Counted from the first letter of the stretch, positions 14,089-22,472 are shown. The stretch is 34,433 bases of DNA from CAYMCO01 sp964388955 (GCA_964388955.1 CAYMCO010000045.1:1-34433); one strand, 5' to 3'. Made by a program: numbers and translations. The notes: a model not told the origin generated them from the letters alone.

Positions 14089-15522
14089 ATGAAAGCAGAT
14101 CTTCGCGAGCGAATGAACGTCGATCGAAAAGCCCGCATCCGACTGCCGGACGTCGAGCTCAAGGCGAGACCGGCGGAGGAACGGGTATTGGACTTCGCGC
14201 CCACATTTATCGGGCTGACTCCTGAAGAAGCCCGCGCCGCGGCGGAACTATGCATCCATTGTCCGGATCCAGCGCCGTGCGCCGCCGCCTGCCCGGCGGG
14301 GAATGACATTTCAGGCGCCCTCTTGCTGATCGAGGAGGGGGATTTCATTGGCGCCGCGGAGTTGTACCGTCAGACAAGTTCGCTGCCCGAGATCTGCGGG
14401 CGCGTCTGCCCACACGACAAGCTGTGCCAGGGTTCCTGCGTGCGCGGCAAGAGAGGTGACCCGGCAATCACCGGCGCGCTGGAATACTTTGTGGCCGACT
14501 ATCAGCGGCAGCACGGGGGGGCGGAGATTCCCGTCGGGGAGCCGACGGGCAGGCAGGTGGCACTTGTGGGCGCCGGCCCGTCAAGCTTTTCATGCGCGGA
14601 CAAACTGCTGCAAGCCGGGCATGAGGTCACTTTCTTCGAGGCGCTGCCCGAGCCCGGTGGCTTGCTGATCTACGGTATCCCGAATTTCAAGTTGGATAAG
14701 GAGATTGTGGAGGCGCGGATCGATGATTTCGCCCGCGCCGGCGCGAAATTCATCACCAAAACCCGCATCGGGGAAGACAAGACCATCGATGACCTCTTCG
14801 ATGAGGGTTTTGACGCGGTGTATGTGGCCGTGGGGACGGGGGTCGACGCGAAGATGGATGTGCCTGGAGCGGATCTCCCCGGCGTGTATCAAGCGACAGA
14901 ATTCCTGGTGCGCGCCAATGTGGATCCGGCGCTCCTGCCCAAGGAGCGGCGGGGCAAACCGATCGTGGGACGCCGGGTTGCCGTCATCGGTGGCGGCGAC
15001 ACCGCCTCCGACTGCCTGCGCACCGCCCTTCGATTGGGGGCGGAGGAGGTCACGTGCCTGTACCGCCGCACGGAGACGGAGATGCCAGGCGGTAAGAAGG
15101 ACCGCAAGCTGGCGGAGGAGGAGGGCGCAAAGTTCCGCTTCCTCACCCAGCCGATCCGCTATATCGCCGGCGCCGAAGGGAAAGTGGCCGCGGTTGAATG
15201 CCTGCAGTGTGAATTGGGGGAGCCGGACGAAAGCGGCCGCCGGCGACCGATGCCGATCGAGGGCTCCAATTTTACGGTCGAGGCGGACACCGTGATCCTG
15301 GCGCTCGGATTCTGGCCGGATCCGATTATCGGCGAGACAACGCCGGGCCTGGAGACCCGCAAGTGGGGGTTGATCGTGACCGACCCGGAAACGGGAGAGA
15401 CATCGCGGCCCGGTGTGTATGCGGGCGGCGATGCGGTTACCGGGCCGGATCTGGTGGTGACCGCCATGGTGGCAGGCCGCCGCGCAGCGGAAGCTATCGA
15501 TCTATATCTGAGAGCAAACTAG
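14089..15522 (+). CDS. GltD-like NAD(P)-dependent FAD/iron-sulfur oxidoreductase
   Basis: A 477-residue cytosolic flavoprotein of the GltD (glutamate synthase small subunit) superfamily. The N-terminal domain has two Cys groups fit for 4Fe-4S clusters: CIHCPDPAPCAAACP (Cys55, 58, 64, 68) and CGRVCPHDKLCQGSC (Cys103, 107, 113, 117). Two Rossmann motifs follow: VALVGAGPSS (Gly161, FAD) and VAVIGGGDTASD (Gly301, NAD(P)H). A C-terminal GVYAGGDAVTGPDLV completes FAD binding. The start at 14089 is supported by GGAGGG about 6 bases upstream. No large glutamate synthase subunit is adjacent, so it may instead serve another partner, as do the related dihydropyrimidine dehydrogenase, NfnB and sulfide dehydrogenase subunits. 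A hairpin at 15554-15582 probably ends the transcript. Confidence 0.9.
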   Translation: MKADLRERMNVDRKARIRLPDVELKARPAEERVLDFAPTFIGLTPEEARAAAELCIHCPDPAPCAAACPAGNDISGALLLIEEGDFIGAAELYRQTSSLPEICGRVCPHDKLCQGSCVRGKRGDPAITGALEYFVADYQRQHGGAEIPVGEPTGRQVALVGAGPSSFSCADKLLQAGHEVTFFEALPEPGGLLIYGIPNFKLDKEIVEARIDDFARAGAKFITKTRIGEDKTIDDLFDEGFDAVYVAVGTGVDAKMDVPGADLPGVYQATEFLVRANVDPALLPKERRGKPIVGRRVAVIGGGDTASDCLRTALRLGAEEVTCLYRRTETEMPGGKKDRKLAEEEGAKFRFLTQPIRYIAGAEGKVAAVECLQCELGEPDESGRRRPMPIEGSNFTVEADTVILALGFWPDPIIGETTPGLETRKWGLIVTDPETGETSRPGVYAGGDAVTGPDLVVTAMVAGRRAAEAIDLYLRAN

Positions 15523-15553
15523 CAAAAGACGGCAACCGAACGGGTTGGTGAGC

Positions 15554-15582
15554 GACTTCGCGGCCATGGCGGCCGCGAAGTC
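15554..15582 (+). terminator. Perfect hairpin after the GltD-like gene
   Basis: GACTTCGCGGCC (15554-15565) and its exact complement (15571-15582) form a 12-base stem with a five-base loop. It begins 31 bases after the stop codon and lies before the queG promoter. A T-run is lacking, so it is a probable but unproven terminator. Confidence 0.5.
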
Positions 15583-15683
15583 TCGCGCTGGCCCTCCGCT
15601 TGCTTTCCGGCTTGGGGAAGCGGATTCCCCCGGGGGCCGACCGCCCGATCCCTCCGGCGCGTGTGAGAGCTGCCCGCCTCGCC

Positions 15684-15689
15684 TATAAT
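15684..15689 (+). promoter_or_regulatory. -10 box of queG
   Basis: A consensus TATAAT at 15684-15689 without a clear -35. The predicted transcript start near 15696 gives a leader of about 40 bases before the chosen queG start. An ATG at 15692 lies too close to the -10 box to be on that transcript. Confidence 0.6.
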
Positions 15690-15736
15690 CCATGCAAGCG
15701 GCAAGAACTTCCACTGGAATTCGTCGGAGCGCCTCT

Positions 15737-16879
15737 ATGCCTTCTCCCGCCGCGCTCACCCGGCAGGCAAAAGTGGAAGCCCATCGCCTGGGCTTCGATC
15801 TGGTGGGCGTCACCTCCCCGCAGGCGCCCCCGCACCTGGAGGTCTACCGCCAATGGCTGGAAGCCGGCTTCCATGGGGAGATGAGCTATCTGGCCACGGA
15901 AAGGGCGGTGCGGCGCCGGTCCAATCCGGGCGAGATACTTCCCGAATGCCGCTCGATATTGGTCCTCGGGTCGAACTACCTGGCGCACACGGGCCGGGTT
16001 CGGAGCGGCCCTCGCATCGCGGCCTATGCGCTGGGGGAGGACTACCACGAGGTGCTGGCGGAGCGCTTGAAAGGATTGGTGGCCTTCGTTGAGGACCGGT
16101 TGGGGGAGACGGTTCCCAATCGGATCTACACGGACACCGGCCCCATTCTGGAACGGGAGCTGGGGCAGCGAGCGGGCCTGGGATGGATCGGAAAGAACAC
16201 CTGCTTGATCAATCCCCGGAGGGGATCCTACTTCTTCTTGGCGGAGGTCCTTCTTGGGGTCGAATTGACCCCCGACTCACCGTTTGAGGCCGACCGCTGC
16301 GGGACCTGCACACGATGTATCGAGGCATGCCCGACGGGCTGCATCCGCCGCGACCGGACTCTGGATGCCACGCGCTGCATTTCCTATCTGACCATAGAAC
16401 TAAAATCGGGCATCCCCAAGGGCCAGCGCGCCGATATCGACGACTGGCTGTTTGGATGTGATGTGTGCCAGCAGGTGTGCCCTTGGAACCATCGTTTCGC
16501 CAAGCCCACTCAGGATCCCGCCTTTCAAGTCCGGGGGGGCCTTACCCCCCCGGAGCTTGAAAGGCTGCTGGCGGCGGGGGAAGAGGATCTCGAGCTCTTC
16601 CTCCGGCACAGCCCGCTGCGGCGCGCCAGGCTGCGCGGTCTGAAGCGCAATGCGCTGGTGGTGGCGGGAAATCTCCGCCGGCGCGATCTGGTCCCGCAGA
16701 TCGCCGCGGTGCTGGCCCGGGAGCCGGAGCCAATGCTCCGCGCCCACGCTGCGTGGGCTTTGGGAGAAATCGGGACGGAACCCGCCCAGAGGGAACTGGA
16801 GCGGGCGGCGGCGTCCGAGGGCCTCCCGCAGGTCAGGCGGGAGATCGAGGCCGCCCTGGGGAACGGCCGGGCGGGCTGA
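15737..16879 (+). CDS. queG: Epoxyqueuosine reductase QueG
   Basis: QueG performs the last step of queuosine synthesis, reducing epoxyqueuosine in the wobble position of certain tRNAs using cobalamin and two 4Fe-4S clusters. The 380-residue product shows the N-terminal cobalamin-binding region with YTDTGPILERELGQRAGLG (the catalytic Asp lies in DTGP) and GWIGKNTCLI. The ferredoxin-like cysteines are CGTCTRCIEACP (Cys188, 191, 194, 198) and CDVCQQVCP (Cys241, 244, 248). The C-terminal 90 residues form HEAT-like repeats (LRAHAAWALGEIG) that bind tRNA. An ATG at 15692 is in frame, but the -10 box two bases before it would exclude it from the message, so I use the ATG at 15737 with CGGAG about 8 bases upstream. 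Other queuosine genes are not in the window. Confidence 0.95.
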   Translation: MPSPAALTRQAKVEAHRLGFDLVGVTSPQAPPHLEVYRQWLEAGFHGEMSYLATERAVRRRSNPGEILPECRSILVLGSNYLAHTGRVRSGPRIAAYALGEDYHEVLAERLKGLVAFVEDRLGETVPNRIYTDTGPILERELGQRAGLGWIGKNTCLINPRRGSYFFLAEVLLGVELTPDSPFEADRCGTCTRCIEACPTGCIRRDRTLDATRCISYLTIELKSGIPKGQRADIDDWLFGCDVCQQVCPWNHRFAKPTQDPAFQVRGGLTPPELERLLAAGEEDLELFLRHSPLRRARLRGLKRNALVVAGNLRRRDLVPQIAAVLAREPEPMLRAHAAWALGEIGTEPAQRELERAAASEGLPQVRREIEAALGNGRAG

Positions 16880-17018
16880 GCCGATATTCCCGCCCGCCGG
16901 AAGGCCAGAATGGTCGCCGGAGAGGGCTCGCCGAGGGGAAGCGCTCGCGGGCGGAGCCCCGGAGAGGGCAATTCGGGAGAGAGGTCGTTCGGACATCTCT
17001 TGCGGCAGGAGGGCCGGA

Positions 17019-17771
17019 ATGCGTGGATTGGATGGCAAACGGGCGCTGATCACCGGTGGGGCGAGTGGCATTGGCGCAGCGACGGCGGGGCGCTTCCTGC
17101 AGGAGGGCGCCCGGGTGGTGGTCCTGGATCGGGATTCGGCGGGGTGCGAACGCATCCAGTCGGAGTTCCCGGAGCTGTCCGGGGCGCTGTTGGCGGATGT
17201 GGTCGATCCCGCCGCGCTGGGGGCTGCCTTCGAGGAGTGCGATGATCTCCTTGGGGGGATCGATGTGCTCATCAACAACGCCGGTATCAGCAAGCGGCGC
17301 GCCTTTGTGGATATGTCTCTCCAGGAATGGGAGGAAGTGATCCGCGTGAACCTGACGGGCGCCTTCACCGTGGCGCAGTTGGCTGCCCGGCGGATGCTCG
17401 GCGGCGAGGGCGGGGTGATCATCAACATGGCATCCACGAACGGCCTGCGGGGCTATCCAATGTACGCCGCCTACAACGCCTCCAAGGCCGGAGTGATCGC
17501 CCTGACGCGCACCATGGCGCTGGAACTGGCCCCGCACATCAGGGTGGCCGCCGTATGCCCCGGGTATGTGATGACACCCATGCAGCGGGCCGAGTACTCC
17601 CCCTCGAGGTTGGCGGAGGTGAACGAGAAAATCCCCGTCCGGCGCCATGCGGACCCCTCGGAAGTGGCCGCGCTGTTCGCTTTCCTGGCTTCCGACGAGG
17701 CTGCGTTCATCACCGGCCATCCCATCATCATCGACGGCGGCGAGATCAGCGGAGGGCTTGCCAGCCAGTAG
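17019..17771 (+). CDS. SDR-family oxidoreductase
   Basis: A classical short-chain dehydrogenase/reductase of 250 residues. The cofactor motif is TGGASGIG at 12-19, NNAGIS stabilises the core, and the catalytic residues are Ser139, Tyr152 and Lys156 in the YNASK motif. PGYVMTPM follows and the end reads GHPIIIDGGE, as in NAD(P)-dependent 3-oxoacyl or sugar/alcohol dehydrogenases. An acidic Asp at the end of the second beta strand (VVVLDRD) suggests preference for NAD(H). AGGAGG lies 7 bases before the ATG. It follows queG by about 140 bases and is not obviously linked to it in function. The substrate cannot be deduced. Two hairpins follow the stop codon. Confidence 0.93.
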   Translation: MRGLDGKRALITGGASGIGAATAGRFLQEGARVVVLDRDSAGCERIQSEFPELSGALLADVVDPAALGAAFEECDDLLGGIDVLINNAGISKRRAFVDMSLQEWEEVIRVNLTGAFTVAQLAARRMLGGEGGVIINMASTNGLRGYPMYAAYNASKAGVIALTRTMALELAPHIRVAAVCPGYVMTPMQRAEYSPSRLAEVNEKIPVRRHADPSEVAALFAFLASDEAAFITGHPIIIDGGEISGGLASQ

Positions 17772-17814
17772 CCCGATGGGCAACAGGTGGACATGTCTGT
17801 CAGGCCATATGGAT

Positions 17815-17847
17815 GGCGCCCCCGGCACAACGAGTGCTGGGGGCGCT
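17815..17847 (+). terminator. Terminator hairpin after the SDR gene
   Basis: A 14-base stem (17815-17828 with 17834-17847, two G-T pairs) with a five-base loop starts 44 bases after the SDR stop codon. It is followed by TGATTTCTC. Position and strength fit a terminator for the SDR transcript. Confidence 0.5.
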
Positions 17848-17860
17848 GATTTCTCGAAGG

Positions 17861-17883
17861 GCCCCGGCGCGACGCGCCGGGGC
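17861..17883. terminator. Second convergent hairpin, touching the LysM stop codon
   Basis: GCCCCGGCG (17861-17869) and CGCCGGGGC (17875-17883) form a perfect 9-base stem with a five-base loop. It lies between the SDR gene and the converging LysM gene and touches the first base of the LysM stop codon. It could serve both directions. There is no T-run. Confidence 0.4.
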
Positions 17884-18575
17884 TAGCCGCCAGGCGTGAG
17901 TGTGGCGGTCGCTGTGGGCACCGGCGTGGCCAGCATCACGGGCACGATCAACTGCTGGCCGACCTGTATGCTGTTCGGATCCTCGATTTCGTTCCGGTCG
18001 GCGATCGCTTCTTCGGTGGTGTCGAATTCGAGGGCGATGGATTGCAGGCTGTCCCCGGGCAGCACCAGGTAGATGATCTCCTGGCCGGGAACGAGCGTCT
18101 CCGGCAGCGGTGTGGGGGTGGGGAACTCAGCATCCGCCGGCGGTATGAGCAGTTCCTGGGTCACGAATATGGTGGGATCCGCCAAATTGTTGTACAGCAT
18201 GATCAACAGCGGCCCGTTATCGCCCAGGTCGAACTGTTCCGCGATCGAGGTCAGCGTGTCCCCTTCCTTCACGATATAGGTCTGCGGCCCCTCCGGCGTT
18301 GGCGTATCGGTCGGCGTGGTGGGGATGGTCGCCGTGGCGGTCGGGCTCGGCGGCACGGGGGTCTCGGTGGGAGTGATTGTCGGGGTGGGTGTGGCGGACG
18401 ACAGGAAAGCCGGCATCTCCAACTGGTCGCTTCCGCTGAGCCACATCACCACCAGAAAGACGCCGACGACGAGCAGGACGACGGCGAGGCCCCCCAGCAG
18501 CATGGGCGCCATGCGTTCCCTGCGCTTGCGATAGGATTTGATCACTTCTTCCGGGCTGGTTTCGCTGTCACTCAT
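17883..18575 (-). CDS. Membrane-anchored protein with two LysM domains
   Basis: A 230-residue protein. A charged cytoplasmic N-terminus (residues 1-24) is followed by a single membrane helix (about 26-46), a long Thr/Pro-rich linker (about 58-96) and two LysM modules (about 99-147, YIVKEGDTLTSIAEQF; about 166-212, YLVLPGDSLQSIALEF). It ends in another Pro/Thr stretch. LysM modules bind N-acetylglucosamine-containing polymers such as peptidoglycan. No catalytic domain is present, so it is more likely an anchor or sensor on the outer face of the membrane than a hydrolase. It lies 111 bases downstream of the esterase gene on the same strand. A TACAAT sequence in that gap could be its -10 box. 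Confidence 0.9.
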   Translation of the reverse strand: MSDSETSPEEVIKSYRKRRERMAPMLLGGLAVVLLVVGVFLVVMWLSGSDQLEMPAFLSSATPTPTITPTETPVPPSPTATATIPTTPTDTPTPEGPQTYIVKEGDTLTSIAEQFDLGDNGPLLIMLYNNLADPTIFVTQELLIPPADAEFPTPTPLPETLVPGQEIIYLVLPGDSLQSIALEFDTTEEAIADRNEIEDPNSIQVGQQLIVPVMLATPVPTATATLTPGG

Positions 18576-18686
18576 CTAAGGCTTCCCCCGCTCCTGGCCC
18601 CGTAGTTTCACGAACCGGATTGTGCTGCCATTGTACACGAAAATGAATTTGGGAGGGCACACGGCAATGTTGACATAATAGCGCAT

Positions 18687-19643
18687 TCAATTCGCGGGTA
18701 GCCACGCGCCCGCGAAGAAGCGCAGCACGTCTTCCATCGTGGATTCCCACAGCGCATCGGCGTGGGCGCCCGGCGGGAGCAGAAGCAGCGGGGCCTTGCC
18801 TCGGGCGGCGAGCGTCTCCGCCAATTCCTGGGTGCCATCCTTGGCCCAGTCAGCCTGGCCCGCGAGCAGCAGTATGCGTTCCTGCGAAAGCGGATCACGC
18901 GCAGCGATCTGCAGCGGGTCGTATTCCGGCCGAGCGGCGTTCACAGACAGCGCGGGGCTCAAAGCGGCGACATAGCCGAAAAGCTCTGGATGGCGCAGCC
19001 CGATCTCCAGCGCCCAAACGCCCCCTCGGGAGATCCCGGCGATGCCGCGGTCCTGCGGCTCGGTCCGGGTCGAGAATGACTCTTCGATGAAGGGCAGCAG
19101 CCCCTCCACAAACTCCTGCTCATAGGAATCTGGCCCGCCATCTGTGCGGCTGAACAGGGGCTGAGGCAGCCTCGGCATGATGATCACGAAGGGGGGCCAC
19201 GACCCGGCCCGGATGTGCCCATCGGCGATCTCGTCCGCCCCGAGCGAGTCCCAATGGGACTCGTCATATGGGTACCCATGCAGCACGTACAGTGCGGGGT
19301 AGGAGGCCGCAGCCTCCCCGTAGCAAGGGGGAAGATACACGCGCACCGGCACCATCGCCTCCAGTATCGGGCTTCGATATTGGTCCTGCGCCAATCGCCC
19401 CGGGGATCCGGTGCACTCGAGGGTGGGGGTTGCCGTCGGAGGGGGCGTCGCGGACGGGGAGGGCGTGGCGGAGGGCGCTGGCGTCGCACTTGGGACCCGC
19501 GTGGAGCTGGGCATGGGTGTAGCCGATGGCACAGCAGGAGTGGGAGCGGCGCAGGCTGCCAGCAGGGCGAGCAGCACCGGCAGGGCGCAGGTCGCGGCGC
19601 TTGCTTTGGTCCTTCGGGGGAGTCGATCAGCAGATTCCCGCAT
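18687..19643 (-). CDS. Lipoprotein esterase, alpha/beta hydrolase fold
   Basis: A 318-residue secreted lipoprotein. The start at 19643 follows GGAGGTGAG; an in-frame ATG 15 bases upstream overlaps that site and is unlikely. The signal peptide ends in LLAAC with Cys31, followed by about 45 residues of Pro/Ser/Ala/Thr repeats. The rest matches the Esterase D/Fes-like family: VRVYLPPCYG, YVLHGYPYDESHW, nucleophile Ser205 in GISRGG, an Asp in LLLAGQADWAKDG and catalytic His294 in GAHADALW. Relatives cleave esters of enterobactin, acetylxylan or feruloyl groups, so it may act on sugar or siderophore esters at the cell surface. The actual substrate is unknown. The LysM gene follows on the same strand. 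Confidence 0.9.
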   Translation of the reverse strand: MRESADRLPRRTKASAATCALPVLLALLAACAAPTPAVPSATPMPSSTRVPSATPAPSATPSPSATPPPTATPTLECTGSPGRLAQDQYRSPILEAMVPVRVYLPPCYGEAAASYPALYVLHGYPYDESHWDSLGADEIADGHIRAGSWPPFVIIMPRLPQPLFSRTDGGPDSYEQEFVEGLLPFIEESFSTRTEPQDRGIAGISRGGVWALEIGLRHPELFGYVAALSPALSVNAARPEYDPLQIAARDPLSQERILLLAGQADWAKDGTQELAETLAARGKAPLLLLPPGAHADALWESTMEDVLRFFAGAWLPAN

Positions 19644-20034
19644 CTCACCTCCGTCCACCGGCGTTCCTCAATCCCGCCACGCGCATCTCTGGGCTCCCCA
19701 GGGAGTACGAAAGCCACCTCGGCTGTCCGGAGGCGCTCTCTGCGGACAAACCAGAGCCGGGTCCGGGACGGCCCAATGATATCTCACTCCGGCCGTCCCG
19801 AACACGGCCTCCTTCCGCTGCGCATTCGGATGCCTTCTGGGAAGCCGGTCGCGAGGCGTGCGGCAAGCCCCGCGCCCCCTCGGGGGGTGGACGCCGGTCA
19901 AGGAGCGGGAGATATGGGTGGCTTTGGCCCATCCCGAAGCCTCCGGGCCTCCGCGGACAAACGGCGCATGCATGCGGAAGATCCACCATACACACCCTCG
20001 CAACGCCGGGAGGCCCCCGAGTTTAATGCCGGGT
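19644..20034. other. Divergent intergenic region between esterase and miaB genes
   Basis: About 390 bases without a convincing gene; short open frames on both strands have no recognisable features. It contains a perfect 10-base inverted repeat, CGGGACGGCC at 19764-19773 and its complement at 19791-19800, separated by 17 bases that include an AT-rich TGATATC. This could be an operator or an RNA hairpin upstream of the esterase gene. Confidence 0.4.
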
Positions 20035-20040
20035 TATAAT
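20035..20040 (+). promoter_or_regulatory. -10 box of miaB, implying a leaderless message
   Basis: A consensus TATAAT at 20035-20040 ends seven bases before the miaB ATG at 20048. A transcript started at the usual distance would begin at or within a base of that ATG. There is no -35 match and no ribosome binding site. An in-frame ATG at 20039 lies inside the -10 box and cannot be used from this promoter. Confidence 0.6.
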
Positions 20041-20047
20041 GCAGGCC

Positions 20048-21427
20048 ATGCGCTACCATATCTGGACGGCCGGCTGTCAGATGAACGTGGCGGACTCCCA
20101 ACGGGTGGCCTCCGAGCTTGAACGCATGGGGTACCGGCCGATCTCCCGCCCGGACGGCGCAGACGTGATCGTGCTCAACACCTGCGTGGTGCGCCAGAGC
20201 GCAGAGGACAAGGCCTACGGCCGGCTGACATCACTGCGGCCACTCAAAGAAGAGCGCCCGGAACTGGTCATCAACCTGATGGGCTGTCTGGTGGGCGTCA
20301 ATGAGAACGCGGCCCTGCGGGAAGCCTTTCCATTTGTGGATGTGTTTTCACCGCCGTCGGATCCGGAACCGCTGATCGAACATCTCCTCCGAATGCAAGG
20401 GCGCGATCTGGAGGCGAGCGAGACGGCGCGCAGATATGCGCTCATGGACGGGGACCTGCGCCTGCCGGCGGCCGAGCGGAGCCGGCTGGTCTCCGCATAT
20501 GTGCCGGTGGTTTACGGCTGTTCGCACGCATGCACCTTCTGCATCATCCCCTATCGAAGGGGCGCCGAGAGAAGCCGCCCGATGGAGGAGATCGTGCGCG
20601 AGGTTGGGTCGTTGGCGGGGCAGGGCGTGCGCGAGGTCACCTTGCTGGGGCAAATCGTGGACCGGTATGGCAAGGATCTGCCTGGGGGACCCGGTCTGGC
20701 CGATCTGCTGCGGGCGGTGCACGAGGTCGAAGGCATCCGGCGCATACGCTTCCTGACCTCACACCCCAACTGGATGTCCGGTGAACTGCTGGAGACGGTG
20801 GCGGAACTTCCGAAGGTCTGTGAGCACGTCGAGGTCCCCGTGCAGGCGGGGGATGATGCGGTGCTGGAGCGCATGCGCAGAGGGTATACCGCGGACGAAT
20901 ATCGGCGGTTGGTGGCGAATATCCGGGAGCGTCTCCCTGGATGTTCGATCGCCACAGACATCATCGTCGGTTTTCCGGGGGAAACGCGTGCGCAATTCGA
21001 GCGCACATATGACTTATTGGCCGAGCTCAAGTTGGATGTGGCCCACCTGGCGCGCTACTCTCCACGCCCCAAGACGGTTGCCACCCGGACCATGCAGGAC
21101 GACGTGCCCCGGAAGGAGAAAATGCGCCGCTTTCGAGCCCTGGAGGAGCTGCAAGCCGAAATCGCAGCCCGGATAAACGCCCGTTTCCTTGGGCGGCGCG
21201 TGGAAGTTCTGGTGGAGGAACAGCAGCGCGGCAAGTGGAAGGGCCGCACGCGGACGAACAAACTCGTCTTCTTCGAATCCGCGCGCGATTGGCGCGGAAA
21301 GCTGGCATCCGTGCGCATCGACTGGACGGGACCGTGGAGCATGCAGGCTGCGCTGCTCCCGGAGGCGGACGCCCGCCTTCCGGATCCTGTTCGTGAATTG
21401 AACCGCACATCCTCGGAGACCGGCTGA
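20048..21427 (+). CDS. miaB: tRNA-2-methylthio-N6-dimethylallyladenosine synthase MiaB
   Basis: MiaB is a radical-SAM methylthiotransferase that adds a methylthio group to i6A37 next to the anticodon of tRNAs reading UNN codons. The 459-residue product has the three domains of the family. The N-terminal UPF0004 domain carries cluster ligands Cys10 (GCQMN) and the cysteines of LNTCVVR and LMGCLVG. The radical-SAM core has Cys158, Cys162 and Cys165 in GCSHACTFCIIPYRRG. A C-terminal TRAM domain begins near GRRVEVLVEEQQ. The usual QNVNSYG motif is QIVDRYG here. The closely related RimO and MtaB families are alternatives, but length, N-terminus and TRAM region favour MiaB. The start at 20048 is set by the -10 box just upstream; no ribosome binding site is visible. 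Confidence 0.93.
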   Translation: MRYHIWTAGCQMNVADSQRVASELERMGYRPISRPDGADVIVLNTCVVRQSAEDKAYGRLTSLRPLKEERPELVINLMGCLVGVNENAALREAFPFVDVFSPPSDPEPLIEHLLRMQGRDLEASETARRYALMDGDLRLPAAERSRLVSAYVPVVYGCSHACTFCIIPYRRGAERSRPMEEIVREVGSLAGQGVREVTLLGQIVDRYGKDLPGGPGLADLLRAVHEVEGIRRIRFLTSHPNWMSGELLETVAELPKVCEHVEVPVQAGDDAVLERMRRGYTADEYRRLVANIRERLPGCSIATDIIVGFPGETRAQFERTYDLLAELKLDVAHLARYSPRPKTVATRTMQDDVPRKEKMRRFRALEELQAEIAARINARFLGRRVEVLVEEQQRGKWKGRTRTNKLVFFESARDWRGKLASVRIDWTGPWSMQAALLPEADARLPDPVRELNRTSSETG

Positions 21428-21635
21428 TCCATCGGGTCATCTTCTCCATACTCTTTCGGGATGGTCTCGAACTCGATTCGGTCTTCGACGCCCCGTCCCG
21501 AAGCGCCATATCGATTAGGGAGAATGACCTGCTTGACGCGCTGCCCCCCAAGATGTAGCATGCATTCGATTTTCCCGGCCGTTCGCCTCTGCGGTAGCAT
21601 CTGCAGCGAGGGTGCCGAACAGTGGGGGGGAGGGG

Positions 21636-22283
21636 ATGAGATCCAGCGTGTCCGCTTTGCGCCCTCAGGTCGCGATCGGGATGGTCACGATGTCATTGCT
21701 GGCGGCGTGCAACCTCCCGAGTGTGCAGCCCACTCCAGATATGGTGGCCACTTTGGCTGCGGTGACCATCGCCCCTCCCGATTCAACCGCCCCCGCCGAT
21801 CAAACCCCGTCACCGCCGTCACCGGGAGCCAGCGGGACCTCAGCCACGGTGAAGCCCTCACCGAACGCGGAGGGCACGGAAACCACCGCCGACTGCACCA
21901 ACCGGCTCAGGTTCCTCAAGGATGTCACCGTCCCGGACAACACGCGCATGTCGGCCGGAGATGCTTTCACGAAGGAATGGCGGGTGCGCAACGCCGGCTC
22001 GTGTGAGTGGACGAGCGATTACCGGCTGGTATTCCAGAGTGGAAATATCATGGGAGGCCCCGCCGAGGGAGTGCCGCTGCCCGCTCCAGTCCCCCCGGGG
22101 GATGACGTCGACCTGTCGGTGGAGCTTGTCGCTCCCGAAGTGCCCGGCAGGTACAAAGGATATTGGCTGCTGCAGGACGACTCTGGCGTTGATTTTGGGT
22201 ATGGCGATGACGCGGATGAGGCGTTCTGGGTGCAGATTCGGGTGCGTGCGGCGACAGCATCACCCACGCAAGAAGGCGATTGA
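21636..22283 (+). CDS. Lipoprotein with NBR1-type Ig-like domain (short form)
   Basis: A 215-residue lipoprotein. GGGGAGGGG immediately precedes the ATG at 21636. The signal peptide ends in SLLAAC with Cys25. A Pro/Ser/Thr linker (about 35-82) leads to a single Ig-like domain of the NBR1 type (about 90-205) with CEWTSDYRLVF, VPPGDDVDLSVEL, YKGYWLLQDDSG and FWVQIRV. The domain is clearly paralogous to that encoded at 1288-2442, sharing VTxPD, W(R)xxNxGxCxWT and YRLVF positions. This protein lacks the extra C-terminal domain of the longer one. It is expected on the outer surface of the membrane, binding an unknown partner. It follows miaB by about 210 bases. Confidence 0.88.
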   Translation: MRSSVSALRPQVAIGMVTMSLLAACNLPSVQPTPDMVATLAAVTIAPPDSTAPADQTPSPPSPGASGTSATVKPSPNAEGTETTADCTNRLRFLKDVTVPDNTRMSAGDAFTKEWRVRNAGSCEWTSDYRLVFQSGNIMGGPAEGVPLPAPVPPGDDVDLSVELVAPEVPGRYKGYWLLQDDSGVDFGYGDDADEAFWVQIRVRAATASPTQEGD

Positions 22284-22472
22284 TGGCCCGCGGCGGCGTT
22301 CCCCGGCGGCGATATCTCGGCCCCTTCGACCCATCTCGCGATTCCCGGCCGGGGGCCCGAAGAGGCGCGTGGAGTGAACCGGCGGGCTCTGCCCCCGCTG
22401 GCCCGGCGGGGTGGATCGGGCCAACGGGTGCGGGTGCGGAGCGGCCGCCGGAGTTCGAGGAGTGGACTGACG

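Noticed and set aside
19742..19962. Ten-base direct repeat GCGGACAAAC at 19742-19751 and 19953-19962
   Set aside because: Only two short copies 200 bases apart, plausible by chance, with no associated structure.
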